Positions 26,482 to 34,139 of a stretch of DNA of 42,237 bases are shown one piece after another (the stretch's first letter is position 1; the number at the start of each line of letters is the position of its first letter). The stretch covers positions 1 to 42,237 of the forward strand of contig CAJQKQ010000048.1 of assembly GCA_905478925.1 (NCBI GenBank), read 5' to 3'. The position numbers were made by a program, and so were the translations under genes. The notes under the pieces were generated by a model that was not told where the DNA came from, ran no database searches, and saw nothing but the letters and a program-made list of their open reading frames with translations. The stretch is from an uncultured Verrucomicrobiales bacterium. Its GTDB lineage: Bacteria; Verrucomicrobiota; Verrucomicrobiia; Verrucomicrobiales; Akkermansiaceae.

Positions 26482-26665
26482 ATGAAAGACCCCAGCCCAA
26501 CTCCGCAGTCGATCGGCTCGAACCCATTGACCGGGAGCCCGCCGCAAAGCCTCGCGGAGCGCAGCTACTTCGAAATCCGGAATCGGATGCTGAAAGGTGA
26601 GCTGCCGGTCGGTATGGAGCTCACCCGTCGAAAGCTGGCCGAGTCGCTGAAGATCAGCGTCCCTC
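26482..26665 (+). pseudogene. 5' fragment of a GntR-family regulator gene
   Basis: From ATG 26482 the frame encodes a disordered start and then [20 protein letters not shown] and [16 protein letters not shown], the winged-helix DNA-binding domain of a GntR regulator (FadR-like spacing). Right after SVPP, where GntR proteins continue with V/TPVREAL, the sequence changes to unrelated DNA. The reading frame continues by chance to 26811. The effector-binding domain is absent. Divergent from the rhamnonate operon, it was probably its local regulator; a truncated DNA-binding peptide could still be made. Confidence 0.65.
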
Positions 26666-26843
26666 CGGGCAGGAGTCGCTCGGTGCGGGGTTGGAAGAGA
26701 TTCTTGGCGGAGCTGGAAAAGTTCAAGATACTCCTAGAATTTCGGAAATCGCTGGTAGGAACGATCCATGCCCATGCGGCAGCGGGAAGAAATACAAGAA
26801 GTGCTGCATGAAGTGGGTTCCCCCTTGCCTTGGGCTGAGGTAA
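26666..26843 (+). pseudogene. 3' fragment of a SEC-C metal-binding protein gene
   Basis: In a different frame from the gntR piece, this stretch encodes [20 protein letters not shown] and then the zinc-binding SEC-C motif [17 protein letters not shown], ending at TAA 26841-26843 after a short tail. The motif is unmistakable and normally lies at the C-terminus of SecA or of small SEC-C proteins. No start or upstream domain exists here, so it is a 3' remnant joined to the gntR 5' remnant, the product of a deletion. Confidence 0.7.
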
Positions 26844-26974
26844 TCGGACAGTGGCGGTGAGGTTGCTCTTGTCCACGCAGCGCGAGATTCAATCGCGCTG
26901 CCTGCTGGATTTACCACGGTATTTTTCATTGCATGATTGAACCCTTCGTCCTTTTGGGATGAACCTTCCGCATC

Positions 26975-27304
26975 ATGAAATCCAAACGCCGTGAGAAACC
27001 GCTTCTCTTCGTAATCCCGGGTGTGTTGATGATACTCGCGGGCTTCGGGATCATGGTTATGTGCTCGCTTGGAGATAGGCTTGGCTCCGCCGGTTCCCTG
27101 CCTCTTCCGTTCGCCGCCGCGCTAGCAGCCGTAGGGGCGATGCTTCTGACACGCTCCCTGCTGGCGACCTTCTTCCTCTTCATATTTTCGCTCACCGTTA
27201 TCATTTTCGGTATCCGTGACCACGGGATCATGAATCCGGTTCTGCTCCCGTTTGTTGTCCTGATTCTACTCTGCCTGCCGATGGCAAAATACGCGCGCCG
27301 TTGA
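26975..27304 (+). CDS. Small membrane protein of unknown function
   Basis: The 109-residue protein starts with a basic stretch (MKSKRREK) and has three or four hydrophobic segments: LLFVIPGVLMILAGFGIMVM, LPFAAALAAVGAMLLTRSLL, FFLFIFSLTVIIFGI and LLPFVVLILLCLPM, ending in basic residues (KYARR). It therefore sits in the inner membrane with at least the N-terminus probably cytoplasmic. No family was recognised. It lies 178 bp upstream of norC in the same direction but is probably a separate unit. Confidence 0.55.
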   Translation: MKSKRREKPLLFVIPGVLMILAGFGIMVMCSLGDRLGSAGSLPLPFAAALAAVGAMLLTRSLLATFFLFIFSLTVIIFGIRDHGIMNPVLLPFVVLILLCLPMAKYARR

Positions 27305-27482
27305 TTGCTTGCGAGTCTGGCGGCTGAAATGAACATTCCAAACCAATTTAAATAAGTAAAGTTCTTGATTTCCGGAAAGGGATTCCTCAGAACGTATTTC
27401 TCATACGGACCGGCCGTCCCGGCTTTGAACTCCCAAGTCCGGCGGGCAGGCATTTTACCAACTCCGAATCCACTACAAGACC

Positions 27483-28181
27483 ATGCTATCGAAATCCCAA
27501 GCGCGCGCCTTTTTCCTGGGAGGGACGGGCGTCTTTTCCCTGGCCTTCCTCGGGCTGACTTACGACTCCCACAAGCAGGTGCCGAAGCAGACCAACGAAG
27601 ATAAACTCACCGAACAGGTGATTCGCGGGAAAAAGATCTGGGAGAAAAACAACTGCATGGGTTGCCACACCCTCTTCGGCGAGGGCGCCTACTACGCGCC
27701 GGAGCTCACCAAGGTCGTCGAGCGCCGTGGCAAGGACTGGATGCGGCTTTTCCTGAAAGATCCGCAGGCAATGTTCCCGGGCGAACGCAAGATGACGGAC
27801 TACGATTTCAGCGACGAACAGATCGAGGATGTCATTGCTTTCTTTGAGTGGTGCGGAAACGTCGATCTCAACGGCTTCCCCGCCAAGCCGCCGCTGGGTC
27901 GCGTCGCCGCACCCATCGTCACCACCGGCAAGAGCGATGTGCCCCAGCCGGAGCTTTTCAAGACGATCTGCATCGCCTGCCACAGCGTCGGAGGAGTCGG
28001 CGGGATCGTTGGCCCCGCGCTTGACCAGGTCGGGACGAGAATCGAGCGCGAGCCGATGAAGGACTGGATCCGTGATCCTCAGAAAATCAAACCCGGCACC
28101 CCGATGCCGCAGATTCCCATGACTCCGGAGCAACTCGACGAGATTGTCGATTACCTCCAAGGCCTTTCCAACAACCAGTAA
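27483..28181 (+). CDS. norC: Nitric oxide reductase subunit C, diheme variant
   Basis: The 232-residue protein is the membrane-anchored cytochrome c of cNOR, which hands electrons to NorB for reducing two NO to N2O. It has one N-terminal helix (residues 9-26) and the NorC-type first haem segment NNCMGCHTLFGEGAYYAPEL (C58-H62). A second class I cytochrome domain with CIACH (C163-H167) follows, with a methionine-bearing PGTPMPQIPMTPEQL near the end. Classical NorC is about 150 residues with a single haem, so the second domain is a fusion, perhaps replacing a separate electron donor. It starts at ATG 27483; norB follows 20 bp after the stop. Confidence 0.9.
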   Translation: MLSKSQARAFFLGGTGVFSLAFLGLTYDSHKQVPKQTNEDKLTEQVIRGKKIWEKNNCMGCHTLFGEGAYYAPELTKVVERRGKDWMRLFLKDPQAMFPGERKMTDYDFSDEQIEDVIAFFEWCGNVDLNGFPAKPPLGRVAAPIVTTGKSDVPQPELFKTICIACHSVGGVGGIVGPALDQVGTRIEREPMKDWIRDPQKIKPGTPMPQIPMTPEQLDEIVDYLQGLSNNQ

Positions 28182-28200
28182 CCACCGACACATCTCCGCC

Positions 28201-29547
28201 ATGAAATTCAAAACACAAAAGATCGCTTACTGGTTCTTCGCATCCGCCCTTCTGCTGCTGGTGCTACAGATCGTTTACGGCTTCATCATGGGCTTCGCCC
28301 ACATGGGATACGATGGCCTGCACAACATCATCCCGTTCAATACCGCCCGTGCGGTGCATACCAACCTGTTGCTCGTTTGGCTGCTGCTCGGTTTCATGGG
28401 CTCCGCCTATTTCATCATCCCCGAAGAGGCCGAGCGCGAACTCGCCTGGCCGAAGCTCGCCTACGTGCAGTTGATCTCCTTCCTGCTTGTCGGGGTCACC
28501 GCCGTCGTCTGTTACCACATGAACATCTGGGAGGGCCGCAAATTCCTTGAGATTCCCCGTCCGCTCGACTGGCTGGTGGTTGGCAATATTCTGCTCTTCC
28601 TCGCCAACATCGGCTGGACGATCTGGAACGGCAAACGTTTCACCACCACCTCCATCGTGCTCTACATGGGATTGCTCTGCGCGGCCTTGCTCTATCTGCC
28701 CGGCATGATTGATTTCGATAATCAGACGCTCGACTCCTTCTACCGCTGGTGGGTTGTCCATCTTTGGGTTGAGGGCGTGTGGGAGCTCATCATGGGCGGC
28801 ATCCTCTGCTTCCTGCTTATCAAGCTCACCGGGGTTGACCGCGAGGTGGTTGAAAAATGGCTCTACATCATCGTCGGCCTGACATTTATCTCCGGGATTC
28901 TCGGCACCGGTCACCATTACTACTACATCGGCGTGCCTCATTACTGGCTCATCGTCGGCGGGATCTTCTCCGCACTTGAGCCGCTCGCCTTCCTCGGAAT
29001 GGCCATGTATGCCCTCGCGATGGCGAAAAAGGGTGGCCGCAAGCACCCGAACAAAACCGCCCTCACCTGGACGCTCGGTTGCGCCATCATGGCCTTCGTC
29101 GGTGCCGGTTTCCTCGGCATCGCCCACACCATCCCGCAGGTGAATATGTGGACACACGGCACATTGGTCACCGCCATGCACGGTCACCTCGCCTTTTGGG
29201 GAGCTTACGCGATGATCGTCTTCGCGATGATCGCCTACGCCATGCCTCTGATGACAGGTCGCAAGCTGTGGGACACCAACGCCTCGACCTACGGTTTCTG
29301 GCTTTCCAACATCGGCATGGTCGCCATGACCGGAGCCTTCGCCGTGGCAGGAATCAGCCAGGTCGTGCTGGAACGCCGCACCGGCATCGACTTTATGGAA
29401 GTGCAGAAAGAGATCGAGCCGCATTTCTTCGGTCTCGTGCTCGCCGCCGGGCTTTTCACCATCGGCATCCTGCTGTTCATCCTCAACTTCATCCGCTACG
29501 GGCGCCCCACCGACGAGGCACTCAACTCCGACCCGGCGGATACATGA
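28201..29547 (+). CDS. norB: Nitric oxide reductase subunit B
   Basis: The 448-residue protein has 12 hydrophobic helices and belongs to the haem-copper oxidase superfamily as cNOR catalytic subunit. Ligand regions seen are RAVHTNLLLVWLL (low-spin haem b), VVHLWVEGVWELIMG (active-site His and Glu), TGHHYYYIG (the His pair for FeB), and the haem-proximal HGHLAFWGAYAM. It lacks the N-terminal extension of quinol-dependent qNOR, so it must work with NorC. ATG 28201 opens a helix-ready N-terminus; the frame is open further upstream but overlaps norC. It overlaps norQ by ATGA. Confidence 0.93.
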   Translation: MKFKTQKIAYWFFASALLLLVLQIVYGFIMGFAHMGYDGLHNIIPFNTARAVHTNLLLVWLLLGFMGSAYFIIPEEAERELAWPKLAYVQLISFLLVGVTAVVCYHMNIWEGRKFLEIPRPLDWLVVGNILLFLANIGWTIWNGKRFTTTSIVLYMGLLCAALLYLPGMIDFDNQTLDSFYRWWVVHLWVEGVWELIMGGILCFLLIKLTGVDREVVEKWLYIIVGLTFISGILGTGHHYYYIGVPHYWLIVGGIFSALEPLAFLGMAMYALAMAKKGGRKHPNKTALTWTLGCAIMAFVGAGFLGIAHTIPQVNMWTHGTLVTAMHGHLAFWGAYAMIVFAMIAYAMPLMTGRKLWDTNASTYGFWLSNIGMVAMTGAFAVAGISQVVLERRTGIDFMEVQKEIEPHFFGLVLAAGLFTIGILLFILNFIRYGRPTDEALNSDPADT

Positions 29548-30353
29548 TCGCCGCCATGGAAGATCCGCTCCGTTCCGCTCCGGACGTTCCCTTCTACCTG
29601 CCCGCCGGCAAGGAGATCGAACTCTGTGAACACGCCCACCGCTGCCAGCTCCCGCTGATGCTCAAAGGGCCGACCGGTTGTGGGAAAACCCGTTTCGTCG
29701 AGCACATGGCCGCACGCCTCGGTCGCGAACTCATCACCGTCTCCTGCAACGAAGACACCTCCGCCACCGATCTCCTCGGCCGTCATCTCCTGCAAGGTGG
29801 TGACACGGTCTGGGTCGATGGACCGGTCACCCGCGCGGTGCGCACCGGTGCCATCCTCTACCTCGATGAGATCGCCGAAGCCCGCGCTGACGCCATCGTC
29901 GTCATCCACTCGCTCGCGGATCATCGTAGGGAAATCTTCCTCGATCGCACCGGCGAGAAACTCAGCGCCGCCGAGGGCTTCTCGCTCATCGTTAGCTTCA
30001 ATCCCGGTTACCAGCGCAGCCTGCGCGAGCTGAAACCATCGACCCGCCAACGCTTCGCCGCGATCCAATTCGGTTACCCGGACGAGGCTGCGGAAGCCAG
30101 CATTGTCGTTTCCGAATCCGGCACCGACGAGGCCACCGCCAAAAAGCTGGTCCGAATCGGCACCAAGATTCGCCAGCTCACCGAGCTGTCGCTGATGGAA
30201 TCCGTATCCACCCGTTTGCTGATCGCCGCCGGCAAACTCATCAGCGCCGGTATTTCGCCACGGCTCGCCTGCGTCACCGCCATCGCACAGCCGCTCAGCG
30301 ACGACGAAGAGGCCGTTGCCGCCATGCGCCAGGTCATCGAAATCAGCATCTGA
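29544..30353 (+). CDS. norQ: NorQ, MoxR-type AAA+ ATPase for NO reductase maturation
   Basis: The 269-residue ATPase has Walker A GPTGCGKT (42-49), a Walker B/LYLDEIAEA near 109, and SFNPGYQRSLRELKPSTRQRF, the sensor region typical of NorQ/CbbQ. NorQ acts with the VWA protein NorD to insert non-haem iron into NorB. ATG 29544 overlaps the norB stop and is favoured over ATG 29556. norD follows 8 bp after its stop. Confidence 0.92.
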   Translation: MIAAMEDPLRSAPDVPFYLPAGKEIELCEHAHRCQLPLMLKGPTGCGKTRFVEHMAARLGRELITVSCNEDTSATDLLGRHLLQGGDTVWVDGPVTRAVRTGAILYLDEIAEARADAIVVIHSLADHRREIFLDRTGEKLSAAEGFSLIVSFNPGYQRSLRELKPSTRQRFAAIQFGYPDEAAEASIVVSESGTDEATAKKLVRIGTKIRQLTELSLMESVSTRLLIAAGKLISAGISPRLACVTAIAQPLSDDEEAVAAMRQVIEISI

Positions 30354-30361
30354 CGCCCGCC

Positions 30362-32062
30362 ATGTTCGAGTGGGAGGAAAGCACGTTTCTCGGCCTGAAA
30401 TCGCTCTATCGGCGGTTTGTCACCAAGCCGGAGCAGCAGGAAATCGAATCCCGTCAGGCCACCCTCAAGGAGCATCGCGGCTCGCTCATACTGCTCGCCC
30501 GCATGCTTTCCGGACGCAACCTCGGGATTTTCGAAACCCCGAACCCCGTCCTCTGCACCGGCGACCGCATCTGCCTTCCGCCCATCTTCGCGGAAGCCGA
30601 TTCCCCGGAGGCGAACCGCCAGCTCTACGAGTTGAAAACCATCGTCGCCGCACTCGCCATCCGCGACGGCTGGGATGGTGCCGAGCTACCCGCCTACCTA
30701 GAAAAACTCTCCGGCGAATTTCCCTACCTCTCTGAAAAGTCAGCTTCCATCGGGCAGCATTTGTTAGAAGGTTTCTCCCTCGCGGAAATCCTCGGCACTC
30801 CCCGCGCGGACTCCACAAAAGCCGAAAAAGACGCCACCACTGCCACCCCGGACGAGCACGATCCGAACGACTCCGGAGTTACCACCGAGATCGAAGGTAA
30901 AGGCCAGGTCGATGTGGAAGTGCTACTCGACACCGGTGACGACGGCCACGGCGCGGACATGCCCACCCATACATTTGAAAAAGCGGAAACCCTGGAGGAA
31001 ACCAGCGGCCTGAGCCGCAAGCGCGACGACGAGGACGAACTCGAAGAACACGCCGAGGCGCTTAAAGAAGTCGATATGAAACAGGTTGTGCGCTCCCACG
31101 AGCGTCCGCGTTCGATCTACCGCAGCGATGTCATCCTCGACGGCCTGAACCTCGAGACCAACGACAGCGCTCCCGGCCACGGCATCCCTTATCCCGAGTG
31201 GGACTACAAAAAGCGCGCCTACAAGCCCGACTGGTGTTTGCTCCAGGAAACCCGCAACTGCGAGTCGCACCCCGACTGGATCGCCGCCACCGAGAAAAAA
31301 CACGAGGTCCTAGTCGCCCGGCTCAAACGCCAGTTCGCCTCCCTCACTTCCGAGTTCCTGAAACTCAAGCGCCAGCCCAGTGGCAATGATTTCGACATCG
31401 ACGCAGTCATCGATGGGCAGGTCCGCCTCCGCAGCGGTCACACGCCGAGTGAAGCCATCTATCTCAACCGCAAAAAAGACATCCACGATGTCTCTGCCGT
31501 GCTCCTATTGGATCTTAGCTTTTCCACCGATGCATGGGTCAATGATGTCCGTGTCTTGGATGCGATCATGGAGACCGTCTATTGCGTCGGTGAGGTCATC
31601 GGCGATGCGATCGAAAGCTTTGCCGTCGCCGGATTTTCCTCGAACACCCGCCGTTCCTGCCGCTTCGAAATTCTTAAAGATTTTGACGAGCCTTGGGAGC
31701 AGGCGAAACAGCACTTCGGCGGACTCCAGCCCAACGGATACACCCGCATCGGTCCCGCGCTGCGCCACGCCCAGGAACTCTTGCTCAACCAACAGGCATC
31801 CCGCAAGATCGTCATCCTCGTCACCGACGGTCGCCCCTGCGACTACGACCGTTACGAGGGCACCTATGGTATCAAGGATGTCCGTAAAGCCATCGAAACT
31901 GGCAAGCTCCACGGTCTCACCACCCACGCTTTCGCCATCGAGAAGCAAGCAACGGAAACTTTCCCGATGATGTTCAGTCGCCACCACTTCGATGTGGTAG
32001 GCAACCCCGAACAGCTCAGCCAGACCATGAGCTCTCTGTTTTCCAAACTCGTCGCCACATGA
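30362..32062 (+). CDS. norD: NorD, VWA-domain protein for NO reductase activation
   Basis: The 566-residue cytoplasmic protein has a helical N-terminal part, an acidic low-complexity middle (about residues 150-235) and a C-terminal von Willebrand A domain (about 375-566). The VWA domain has the MIDAS motif DLSFST (D384, S386, S388) and the threonine-bearing GYTRIGPALRHA and VTDGRPCDYDRYEG segments. It is the partner of NorQ in NorB metallation. The TGA overlaps the norE ATG (32059-32062), so the genes are tightly coupled. Confidence 0.92.
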   Translation: MFEWEESTFLGLKSLYRRFVTKPEQQEIESRQATLKEHRGSLILLARMLSGRNLGIFETPNPVLCTGDRICLPPIFAEADSPEANRQLYELKTIVAALAIRDGWDGAELPAYLEKLSGEFPYLSEKSASIGQHLLEGFSLAEILGTPRADSTKAEKDATTATPDEHDPNDSGVTTEIEGKGQVDVEVLLDTGDDGHGADMPTHTFEKAETLEETSGLSRKRDDEDELEEHAEALKEVDMKQVVRSHERPRSIYRSDVILDGLNLETNDSAPGHGIPYPEWDYKKRAYKPDWCLLQETRNCESHPDWIAATEKKHEVLVARLKRQFASLTSEFLKLKRQPSGNDFDIDAVIDGQVRLRSGHTPSEAIYLNRKKDIHDVSAVLLLDLSFSTDAWVNDVRVLDAIMETVYCVGEVIGDAIESFAVAGFSSNTRRSCRFEILKDFDEPWEQAKQHFGGLQPNGYTRIGPALRHAQELLLNQQASRKIVILVTDGRPCDYDRYEGTYGIKDVRKAIETGKLHGLTTHAFAIEKQATETFPMMFSRHHFDVVGNPEQLSQTMSSLFSKLVAT

Positions 32063-32569
32063 CGCCGCAACAACGCCCGCCCACCTCCGCGATTCTATAC
32101 CCGCCCGGTGGCCTGCTGATTTGGTCGCAATGAGCCGGATGTCTTCCACACCGGACGCCAGCATCTACAGCCCTACTACGGTGTCGCAAATACCGTGTTC
32201 TTACTTGTCAGCGGTTACTTCATGGCTGCCGCTGTCGAGCGTTTCAAACGCGGTACCAACGCCCGGCCATTCATTCGCTTCGCCATGCTCGGCGGCTGTC
32301 TTTTCCTGATTCTCAAGGGAATCGAGTATCACGGAAAAATCGAGGCGGGACTCACGCTCGGGCACGATACCTTCTTTACTTACTACTGGCTGCTCACCGT
32401 CTTTCACCTGATGCACGTGCTCGTTGGCCTGATCATTCTCGCCGTCCTCCACTGCCGCCCCGCCGCCAAGCCGTTGGAAGCCGAAGACTTCGAGGCGGGT
32501 GCCGTCTTCTGGCACATGTGCGATCTTATCTGGCTCGTCCTCTTCCCCGTGATTTATCTGCTGCCATGA
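32059..32569 (+). pseudogene. norE: norE-like gene (cytochrome oxidase subunit III family) broken by an internal deletion
   Basis: ATG 32059 overlaps the norD stop and starts a NorE-type N-terminus (SAILYPPGGLLIW), but the frame stops after 24 codons at TGA. About 10 bases on, another frame resumes with PDVFHTGRQHLQPYYGVANT and continues with the normal NorE helices (FLLVSGYFMAAAVERFKRG to YYWLLTVFHLMHVLVG) up to 32569. What is missing between GLLIW and PDVFHTG is the rest of the first transmembrane helix, about 50-70 nt, and the joint is out of frame. A shortened protein from GTG 32195 (124 residues, four helices) is conceivable. NorE is accessory for NO reduction, so loss may be tolerated. 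norF still overlaps its stop by ATGA. Confidence 0.7.
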
Positions 32570-32805
32570 GTATGAAATCCCCATACCACCTCGCCACCCT
32601 CATCTGCCTGCTGGTGCTCACCGGAGCTACCGCGATCATTGCCGGCGCGTCTCACAGCGTCGTCGCCATCCTGGTGCTAGCCATGGCAAAAATTCTCCTC
32701 GTCACCCTCCGGTTTATGGATCTCCGCCACGCCCACCTGTTCTGGAAGGTCGCAGTTGCCCTGCTCTCCGGCGGTTTCCTTGCCGCCATCGGCTTCCTAG
32801 CGTAG
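32566..32805 (+). CDS. norF: NorF-like small membrane protein (cytochrome oxidase subunit IV family)
   Basis: The 79-residue protein has three hydrophobic helices with the family feature ILLVTLRFMDLRHAHLFWK between helices two and three, as in NorF/COX4-like proteins. ATG 32566 overlaps the preceding stop. It ends the nor operon, with a strong hairpin starting 50 bp after the stop. The role is accessory to NO reductase assembly or activity. Confidence 0.8.
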   Translation: MSMKSPYHLATLICLLVLTGATAIIAGASHSVVAILVLAMAKILLVTLRFMDLRHAHLFWKVAVALLSGGFLAAIGFLA

Positions 32806-32854
32806 CTGCTGCGTCCCGCCGCCAGCAGTGGAGGAGGAGAGTCGCTTCGGGCGG

Positions 32855-32889
32855 CAAAGTAGCGGCGACCGAAGGTCACCGCTACTTTG
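32855..32889. terminator. Bidirectional terminator hairpin between norF and the globin gene
   Basis: CAAAGTAGCGGCGACC pairs with GGTCACCGCTACTTTG around a GAA loop, a 16-bp stem with one mismatch. It lies between two convergent genes. T-runs are short on both strands, but stem strength and position make a shared terminator likely. Confidence 0.65.
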
Positions 32890-32898
32890 GCTACAGAA

Positions 32899-33360
32899 TC
32901 ACTCCGGCTTCGTTTCCCGGTAGGCTGCATACTTCGCCCGCTGCTCGTCGGTGAGCTTTGCGGGGTCGAAGCGCGCGTCCGGTATCGCGTTGATCTTGGA
33001 ATGGATGACGTTCGCCATATCGGTGGCGCAGGCCTTGATGTGGGTGGCGTTTTCACCGGTGAAGAGTTCGTCTACCGTTTCCTCAAAGATTTCCAGCCAG
33101 CGGTCGAACTGCTCGCGGCCCATGTGGGTCAGCGGGACGAGCCGTGCGTGTTTGCCGATGGGATCCCCCCGGAAGCCACCGTCGCGAAACAGCACGGTCT
33201 GCCAGAAGGCATACATTTTCGGTAGGTGAGCGTCCCAATCGATTCCGGCGACCTTGTCAAAGATGAACCCGAGGGTCTCGTCGTCCCTGACTTTTTCGTA
33301 GAAACGGTCAACAAGCCGGATGATTTCCTCGCGGCCAAGTATGTCTGTGGTGTCGGTCAT
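32899..33360 (-). CDS. Group III truncated haemoglobin
   Basis: The 153-residue protein resembles group III truncated haemoglobins: an N-terminal helix region with LVDRFYEKVRDDETLGFIFD, then LPKMYAFWQTVLFRDGGFRG with the FW pair of this group, and a proximal histidine in the KHARL segment or nearby, followed by FDRWLEIFEETVDELFTGENA. Such globins bind O2 or NO. Next to NO reductase and an NsrR-like regulator it may detoxify or sense NO. ATG 33360 is chosen because the family starts here; the longer frame upstream includes the regulator's control region. It is divergent from the Rrf2 gene (129-bp gap). Confidence 0.82.
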   Translation of the reverse strand: MTDTTDILGREEIIRLVDRFYEKVRDDETLGFIFDKVAGIDWDAHLPKMYAFWQTVLFRDGGFRGDPIGKHARLVPLTHMGREQFDRWLEIFEETVDELFTGENATHIKACATDMANVIHSKINAIPDARFDPAKLTDEQRAKYAAYRETKPE

Positions 33361-33489
33361 GTTTGTTCTCCCTGCGGGATGATAAACATAAAAAAAAGAA
33401 AAAACATTCCTTTTTTCTGGAAAAAGCTGCTCGACGGTATGGTGCCGCCGATTCATGTTGGCGGACAAGACAAGCTTTCAGGTAAAAAA
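33361..33489. promoter_or_regulatory. Divergent control region between globin and Rrf2 regulator genes
   Basis: The gap is A/T-rich in its first half and contains AACATTCC (33403-33410) followed by TTTTTTCTGGAAAAAG, giving TTCC...GGAA inverted half-sites. Rrf2/NsrR regulators usually bind such AT-rich dyads and control their own gene and NO-response genes. AACATTCC also occurs upstream of norC at 27332-27339. Confidence 0.35.
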
Positions 33490-33909
33490 ATGTTCGGATA
33501 CGGAAAAATGAGTGGAACCGCGGTGGCGGCGATCAGTGCGCTTGCGGAAAACCACGGCGAGGGCGTGCAGCTTAGTTCCCAGCAGATCTCAGAGCAGCGG
33601 AACCTCTCGCAAGCGCTGGTGGCGAAGGTGCTCACGGTTCTGTCACAGGCCGGTTTTGTTCTCGGCACCCGCGGCCCTGGCGGGGGATACCGTCTCGTCC
33701 GGGACCCTTCGGAGATCACGATCCACGATGTGGTGGAGGTTTTCGAGGGGCACAAGGATACCATCTCGTGCCCATTCGGTCCGGGTTGGTGCGGGGTGGG
33801 CGAGCCATGTCCGATGCATGACGATTTGGAAAAAATGCGCGAATCCAACGCCGCCAAATTCAAGAAATGCCACTTCGGTGTTTTCGTCGGACATGGCCGC
33901 AACGGTTGA
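33490..33909 (+). CDS. Rrf2-family regulator, NsrR-like
   Basis: The 139-residue protein has the Rrf2 winged helix (AVAAISALAENHGEGVQLSS, ISEQRNLSQALVAKVLTVLS, GTRGPGGGYRLVRDP) and three cysteines, C94, C101 and C107, in the SCPFGPGWCGVGEPC segment. This cysteine pattern is that of Fe-S Rrf2 sensors such as NsrR and IscR. NsrR senses NO through its cluster and represses NO-detoxification genes. ATG 33490 follows an A-rich stretch; the open frame upstream is non-coding. Neighbours (NO reductase, globin) support an NsrR role. Confidence 0.8.
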   Translation: MFGYGKMSGTAVAAISALAENHGEGVQLSSQQISEQRNLSQALVAKVLTVLSQAGFVLGTRGPGGGYRLVRDPSEITIHDVVEVFEGHKDTISCPFGPGWCGVGEPCPMHDDLEKMRESNAAKFKKCHFGVFVGHGRNG

Positions 33910-33989
33910 TATCGATTCATGGAAGCAGTTTCGCTGCGCTCCGTCGTCACGATCATTTCAAGTGCTTGGCTCGGTATTGATTCGAGAAG

Positions 33990-34085
33990 ATGAATAAACT
34001 AACTTCTTTTCTTTTTATCGGATTTATGATCCCGTGGGGCGTCCCATCAGGGATGTCTGTGGATCAGGTTTCGATTGCTGCGTGA
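33990..34085 (+). other. Short signal-peptide-like reading frame
   Basis: A 31-codon frame (MNKLTSFLFIGFMIPWGVPS and 11 more residues) starts 7 nt after GAGAAG and ends 54 bp before the second porin. It looks like a truncated export signal or chance. No family was recognised. Confidence 0.2.
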
Positions 34086-34139
34086 GCGGTTAGGAAATTC
34101 ACGATACTTCTCCCTGATCGATAGAAAACAGTAACTCCC

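Noticed and set aside
27305..27482. FNR/Dnr box upstream of norC
   Set aside because: Only a half-site-like TTGAT is seen; no TTGAT-N4-ATCAA dyad is present.
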